Below the pieces are notes generated by a model. It was given only the letters and a program-made list of their open reading frames with translations, did no database searches and was not told where the DNA came from. This document shows positions 59,321-64,000 of a DNA stretch of 64,000 bases, one piece after another (the stretch's first letter is position 1; the number at the start of each line of letters is the position of its first letter). Source of the stretch: Euleptes europaea. Lineage: Eukaryota > Chordata > Lepidosauria > Squamata > Sphaerodactylidae. Position numbers and translations under genes: made by a program. Where the stretch lies: assembly GCF_029931775.1 (NCBI RefSeq), contig NC_079312.1, positions 14,329,821 through 14,393,820 of the forward strand, read 5' to 3'.

Positions 59321-59520
59321 GTGGTTCTCAACCTTTTTTGCTCCATTCCCCCCTTTCACCATTATTCAGAATATAATTTCCTCCTTCCCAAGATCTAACT
59401 CAAAAAAAACAAACTACAATTTTGCAGATTTTATATAATCTACAGGACATCACACTTTGCTGAATAGTGGTCCCAATTCCCCTCTGGAACCCTAAAATCC
59501 CCCCCCCCCGGGGGAATTCC
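59321..59520. mobile_element. hAT-type MITE, family C-like
   Basis: CAGTGGTTCTCAACCTTTTT at the left inside a CR1 3' UTR. The right end is degenerate near GGGGAATTCCTCCCCC. The flanks GCTTTAAG and GCTCTAGG are a weak 8-bp duplication. Confidence 0.5.
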
Positions 59521-59609
59521 TCCCCCATGCTCTAGGCTGATCCTGCATTGAGCAGAGGGTTGGACTAGATGGCCTATATGGCCCCTTCCAACTCTGTGAT
59601 TGTATTCTA

Positions 59610-61900
59610 TGACCCACTAGCTCTTTATGATGGGAGAATATCATACAGGAAAAACAAAAGGCCTGAAAAAGCTATGGAAAGGAAGGGACAAGATGCACAC
59701 ACAAGCAATGGGCATGTTCAACATCTGGAGAATACTGTTTTTATTGAAATTCATCATATGACTGATTTTAAAATTTCCAAAGACCCCACAGCTATTTTAT
59801 TGAACTTTTTAACCGAGTTGTCACTTTGGGCCATAACACCAAAATAGGGATTGCTGAAACTGTTAAAGATGTAAATATCAAGAGACGGACTACTAACAGA
59901 CAGACCGACTAAATTGAGCAAGTTACAGTCATTTGAGAAAAGGGAGACAAAAGACTCCAGTCTTTGCCAATTGCCAGAAACCTCTCTTTGATTTTTGGGA
60001 ACAGAAACATTTGGGGGAATATCAAAGTAAAAAGGAAATGACAAGAGGCAAAACAGCATACGTTTTTATAAAACATCTTGATTGTACTGGACCATCAGTG
60101 ACAAAAAGTTCCAGTTCTGCCAGGGAAACTGAGAGAAAAACCTTTGTTTTCCCTTAGGAACAGCCTGCAGTGCTGCACCCCTGGGGCATGTTTTAACCCT
60201 GGGCAAACTGAGGACTGGGGACACGGCTACTAATTCTGGGTTGGCAACTTCCTAGAGATCTGAGGGTGGAGCTGGGTGAGGGACCTCAGTGGAATTCAGT
60301 TGTAACCGTGAGAAACTCCCAGACCTCATCTGGAAATTGGCAAGCCTACCTGGGTACCCAGCCGGCTGAGAAGCAGAGATGGGAGAGGCCCAAAGAGGAA
60401 ACAGGCGGGAGAGGCTGCCTGCACTTATTATGGAGGGAATGTCCCAAAAGGGGGGGGGATGTTTAGCATTAGGAGATTCCCTCCGGCCAAAGAGCCCGGG
60501 GGACAGGGGACTCCCAAGGCAAGGGCTGGATTGCGCGCCTGGACAGCCTGTGGAGGGACCTCAGTGGGGTTCAGTTGGAACAGCAGGAGATCTCCAGGCC
60601 TCACCAAGAGATTGGCAACCCTAACTGGAGACCCGGCCAGCTGAGAACCAGAGATGGGGAAAAAGAAGAAGCGGAGGTGGAAGAGGAGGGTCAGTCTGCC
60701 TGCAATCACCAGGAAGGGAAAGAACCAAGAAAGGGGATAAATATATAGGGCACGGCAGGTTTTGCCTTGGATTTGCCGCTCTCTAAATGCACATTTCCCC
60801 CAGCCAAACTCTCAAAACTCAACAACAAGCCCCCATGCGGTTTTTTTGAGAATTTTAGTGTTCTGGGGCAATTTCTACCCGCTTCTTTCCTGGAGTATTA
60901 TGCCTTCTGATTGATCTGCTGATAAATCAAGAAACTCCCCGGTGTGGAACCAGCCCCACGCGGTGTTCCGGAGATCTCTCGTCCATGTGCCAGGATCTTT
61001 CCCCGAGAAGCCCCCTCCCCTTTCTCTCTCTCAAGCTCCCTCCAAGGAGCTCCCTATGCCCACGCACAGTTCTTCTCCGCCCACCCACTTCGTGCCCAGC
61101 ATCTCTTGGAAGAAACCATAAACCCACCTTCCCTGCAACCGCGCAAAAGCCAAATTCTTCCTCCAACCTGCGAGAAAGAGCAACGCGTGGGAACGCCTCA
61201 AACCTCCTCCAAGGAAAAAGGAGGAGAGGACTCCAACCACGTGGCTCCGCTTTCCTGCCCTCTCCTGGAACCCCCCCAAAGACACGCCCACACGCTCAGT
61301 CACCTCCTTTTGCGGTCCAATCCCCCCTCTCTCGCAAGGGCTTTTGGGAAGTGTAGTTCACCGCGAGGAGGCGGAGAAAAGACCCCATTGACTCCAATGG
61401 CGCCTGCTCTTTTCAGGATCCTTCCTGCCCCCCTTTTCTTATTTCTCTGCTTCCAGGATTTTTTTTATCTTCCAGGTCTTTTATCTCCACACTGAAGAAT
61501 TCAGGAGCACAGTTAAAGATTCAGAAAAAGGTTATTGGGTTTTTTTTGCGGGGGGAGAGCACTGAACCCTACTTTTGAGTTACAAGCCCTTCCGAAGGTG
61601 AGAGCTGGACTGGATGAAACCCAATGCCTTTCTCATCCAGCATCCTGTTGTGGCCAGCCATATGCGTTTAGGAAGCCCACCCCAGAGGATGGAGGCATGA
61701 GCCACCCCACAGAGTTGCCCCCAGCACACATCAACCAGTGGTAGACTGCCTCTGGACGTGGAGGTTCTATCTAGCCATCATAACTGATAGCCACTGATGG
61801 ATCTTGCCGCCTCCACCAGTCGATCTCATTCCCTTTTGAAAGCAATATTATCAAGTGGCCATCACATCTATTCATTGTTAGTTGTCGTAAATTGAGCGCA
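59610..61900 (-). promoter_or_regulatory. Unit 4: orphan KZNF promoter, exon 1 and intron 1
   Basis: Collinear with unit 2 from 28630 to the promoter and upstream flank (TTTGAGAAAAGGGAGACAAA, CCGGTGTGGAAC, CCATGTGCCAGGATC, TGCATCTAGGAAGC-like block), without the LINE, MITE-C or MITE-D of unit 2. The candidate exon-1 donor AAG/GTGGGTT is at 61128/61127, the E-box CACGTG at 61238, and a ZNF143-type motif at 61344-61358. No KRAB, linker or finger exon lies between it and KZNF-3, whose KRAB exon begins 8 kb downstream with an intact acceptor. It could serve KZNF-3 (inference). MITE-A copies at 60230-60346 and 60520-60622. Confidence 0.6.
61344..61358 (-). promoter_or_regulatory. ZNF143/THAP11-type promoter motif
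   Basis: The minus strand reads GAACTACACTTCCCAAAAG, the same site as 12943-12960 in unit 1, with the ACTACAnnTCCCA core preserved. Confidence 0.5.
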
Positions 61901-62069
61901 CAGTGTGCGATGTAGGACTTCTCTCTGGCTAGCCCGAGTCTGCTGCCAACCAAGTTCATTAAGGGTCACCCATTATTAGGGTTGCCAGGTCTGGGCTGGG
62001 AAATACATGGAGATTTTGGGGGTTCAACTCCCAGCATCTGCAGTTAAAGCAACTAGGCAAGTAGGTGAC

Positions 62070-62865
62070 TGTCGTGAGAATTTTTAAACATATTAGCTTA
62101 TATTAAATGAGTTTGGGTTAACAAAATAATAACCACATGCATACCTTAATATTATAATCTATAGTCACACAAGACCTGACTTTTAGCTGACATCAGCTCC
62201 AATTAGGCTCTTGACCCTAAAGGGCACAGGAGCTAGTCACCCAAAGCACATTGCGTGCTCCAAATCAAGGCCGTTCAAGCAGGCGGCAAATTGTCTGCCC
62301 ACTCTAGGAGGAGATTGTTTTGGGAACATTGATGGATGGACAAGACAATCAGATATCAAAACTGACATTGAAAGAATTATTATGGAACAAGATATTTCTA
62401 AACAATTTAGTCATGATTTGCAGAAAACTCATTTCCTAAGAATGTGTCAGGGAGGGGTCATTTGGGACCCCCTCTCCTCTCTATAAAGGAACAACCCAAA
62501 ACCCCAGTTCTTCGTCCTTCCACTGAGAGACTACAGACCCTTTGAATGGTTGCCATTCAATGGTCTCTCTCTCTCTGGAAGTGACCCAGGGGCCTCTGTA
62601 TCTGTGTCTGTCAATATGTACGTTTGTTAAGTACTGTCATATATGTTAAATATTGCTTTCTCCTTTGTTTCATATTCTTTTTGTAAGTTCAATAAAACTG
62701 TTTGGTACTGCTCATATGGCTTGAATGTTGTTTAAGGATGACTGTGTAAGAATGCTTCTTTGTATGAAAGGTTCTTTTCCAGCCAGATCTATCTGGGTTG
62801 CTTTTTGGTAAGTGAAGCAGGCAGAGAGGGCCATGCACAACGAACTAGAAGGTGGGGGGCACAAC
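62070..62865 (+). mobile_element. ERV-type LTR fossil
   Basis: Begins TGTCGTGAGAATTTTTAAAC, with TATA-like CTATAAAGG (about 62482), poly(A) region GTTCAATAAAACTG (62689) and an end near CACAACGAACTAGAAGG. GGTGGGGGGCACAACAGATT follows, in the position of a primer-binding site. No internal viral region follows before other repeats, so the element is truncated or solo. Related to 1-745 in opposite orientation. Right border approximate. Confidence 0.6.
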
Positions 62866-63340
62866 AGATTCCCACCACAGTGACATGAAAGACCTCTACC
62901 TGAGACCCTGGAGAGCCGCTGTTGGTCTGAGTAGACATAGGTGTAAACTATGGGGGGGGGGCTGAGGGGCTTGAGACCCCCTGAACTTGGCCGGGTGGGC
63001 TGAGCCCCCCCCCGGCAACCAGTGCCCACAGTTACAGAGGCAGCTGAAGCACAGTCCTGTCCTACCTTCCTGTTGTATCGTATTACAATTTCCATGATTC
63101 TTTGCGGCGCTCTTCCTGTTTGCTAGTATGTATTTGTGTGTTTATTAAGAATTATTAAGATCAGCAAACATATCTACATGCCTCCAGGTATCAACCCAAC
63201 CATATCAAACAGTCCATTGTCTATACAGCCAAGCCCTACACTATAGTCTTATCTGCTCCAACCCCTCAGACAGAGATACTCAGTTGAAGGCGCTATAGCG
63301 AGCATATTTGCAACTACAATATCCTGGTTAAAAAAAAAAG
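62866..63340. other. Old repeat fragments, no gene
   Basis: GAGAGCCGCTGTTGGTCTGA resembles the fragment at 29142-29175 (also reversed near 43560). Otherwise unassigned, with no supported frame. Confidence 0.3.
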
Positions 63341-63344
63341 ATGA

Positions 63345-64000
63345 TTGGAAAGGCCAGAAGGATACCCAGGCACAGCTTGGTACAAGACAAACCCAAAGAA
63401 AATGAAAAGAGAACATCTTTTCAACCTGTTCATCATTGACCTGGAGTTGGGGGCGAACAGTGAGGTGGCCAAGTTTGCAGATGACACCAAATTATTTAGG
63501 GTGGTTAAAACAAAATTGGACTGTGAAGAGCTCCAAAAGAATCTCTTCAAACGGGAGGAATGGGCATTAAAATGGCAAATGAGATTCAATGTGAGCAAGT
63601 GTAAAGTGATGCATATTGGGGCAAAATATCCCAACTTCACATATACAGTGATGGGATCTAAGCTGGTAGTGACTGACCAAGGAAGGGATCTTGGGGCAGT
63701 AGTGGATTGCTTGATGAAGATGTCAACCCAGTGTGCAGCTGCTGTGAAAAAGGCAAATTCCATGCTGGCCATAATTAGAGGAATAGAGAATAAAACTGCT
63801 GCTATCAGTCTGCCCTTGTACAAATCTATGATGAGACCACACTTGGAATACTATGTACAGTTCTGGTCACCACACCTAAAGAAGAATATTGCAGAGCTTG
63901 AGAAGGTGTAGAAAAGAACAACCAAAATGCTCAGGGGGCTAGAGAAACTGCCCTATGAGGAGAGGTTAAAACATTTAAGGCTGTTTAGCTTGGAAAGAAG
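63345..64000 (+). mobile_element. CR1 LINE RT fragment, continuing past the window
   Basis: The frame to 63911 encodes LFNLFIIDLELGANSEVAKF, the catalytic-site motif FADDTKLF, HIGAKYPNFTYTVMGSKL, VTDQGRDLGAVVD and [21 protein letters not shown] stop (AAGGTGTAG) then interrupts it, the same stop as in the copy at 41978, so the lesion was probably in a shared source copy. 5'-truncated. Confidence 0.88.

Larger units (their letters stand above)
54236..59605 (+). mobile_element. CR1 LINE with a 3.5 kb nested insertion
   Basis: The left piece (54236-54378) encodes GVALYVRRGIACQEIL and VVGVC of the CR1 endonuclease. The right piece (57909-59605) continues with YRPPDQGEEMHDAVREQ, the catalytic-site-like GDFNFPDVCWE and GRSDHVLL. 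It then jumps, with the central RT deleted (about 58590-58615), to LGVRVDHKLNMSSQCDAAT, VRPHVEYCVQLW and KRLRELGMEKRGDIIALLKY, and the CR1 tail ending near GTGATTGTATTCTATGAC. The Penelope-like element and a Tc1-like MITE lie in the insertion, and a hAT MITE interrupts the 3' UTR (59321-59520). Confidence 0.85.

Overview
This 64 kb window is vertebrate, almost certainly squamate reptile (lizard or gecko) DNA. The diagnostic signals are Sauria-type SINEs (tRNA-derived head, tail ending CCTTTACCTTTAC), 5S-rRNA-headed SINEs with an RTE/BovB tail, BovB, CR1 and L2 LINE fragments, and a Penelope-like element, all around KRAB/C2H2 zinc-finger genes. Species cannot be fixed from the sequence. There is no bacterial-style gene organisation, CRISPR array or stand-alone RNA gene.

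The backbone is a tandem array of KRAB zinc-finger (KZNF) gene units, all transcribed from the minus strand. Each complete unit holds, in gene order: a GC-rich promoter and noncoding first exon, a KRAB-A exon carrying the ATG, a short linker exon, and a terminal exon with a basic linker and the finger array. Unit 1 lies at about 4.65-13.6 kb, unit 2 at 21.0-32.3 kb, and unit 3 at 43.6-54.2 kb. Unit 4 (59.6-61.9 kb) is a promoter/upstream-only unit. A block at 0.75-1.34 kb repeats the far-upstream flank of unit 1, which suggests a further unit just left of the window.

Gene condition differs. KZNF-1 (17 finger units, predicted 686 aa) has an open frame but has lost the usual KRAB-exon acceptor AG. 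KZNF-2 keeps its KRAB and linker exons, but its finger exon has lost its 5' half and is broken at both ends, so it looks like a pseudogene. KZNF-3 has 20 in-frame fingers (predicted 748 aa) followed by eight decayed finger units. A CR1 copy cuts its own promoter region off, so the intact unit-4 promoter 8 kb upstream could be its present one.

Between units lie nested transposons: hAT-type MITEs with 8-bp target duplications; a 2.7 kb Penelope-like element with an open RT/GIY-YIG frame and about 524-bp inverted terminal arms, sitting inside a CR1; two 2.1 kb TG..CA LTR-like elements with 4-bp duplications (one inside a broken Ty3/gypsy copy); solo-LTR-like fossils; and several Penelope-tail-like repeats with a hammerhead-like CTGAnGA...GAAA core. 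No wholly new system is proven. The strongest leads are the three identical lesions in the KZNF-3 array, the orphan promoter, the hammerhead-like cores, and the palindromic Penelope-tail insertion with a 13-bp target duplication.
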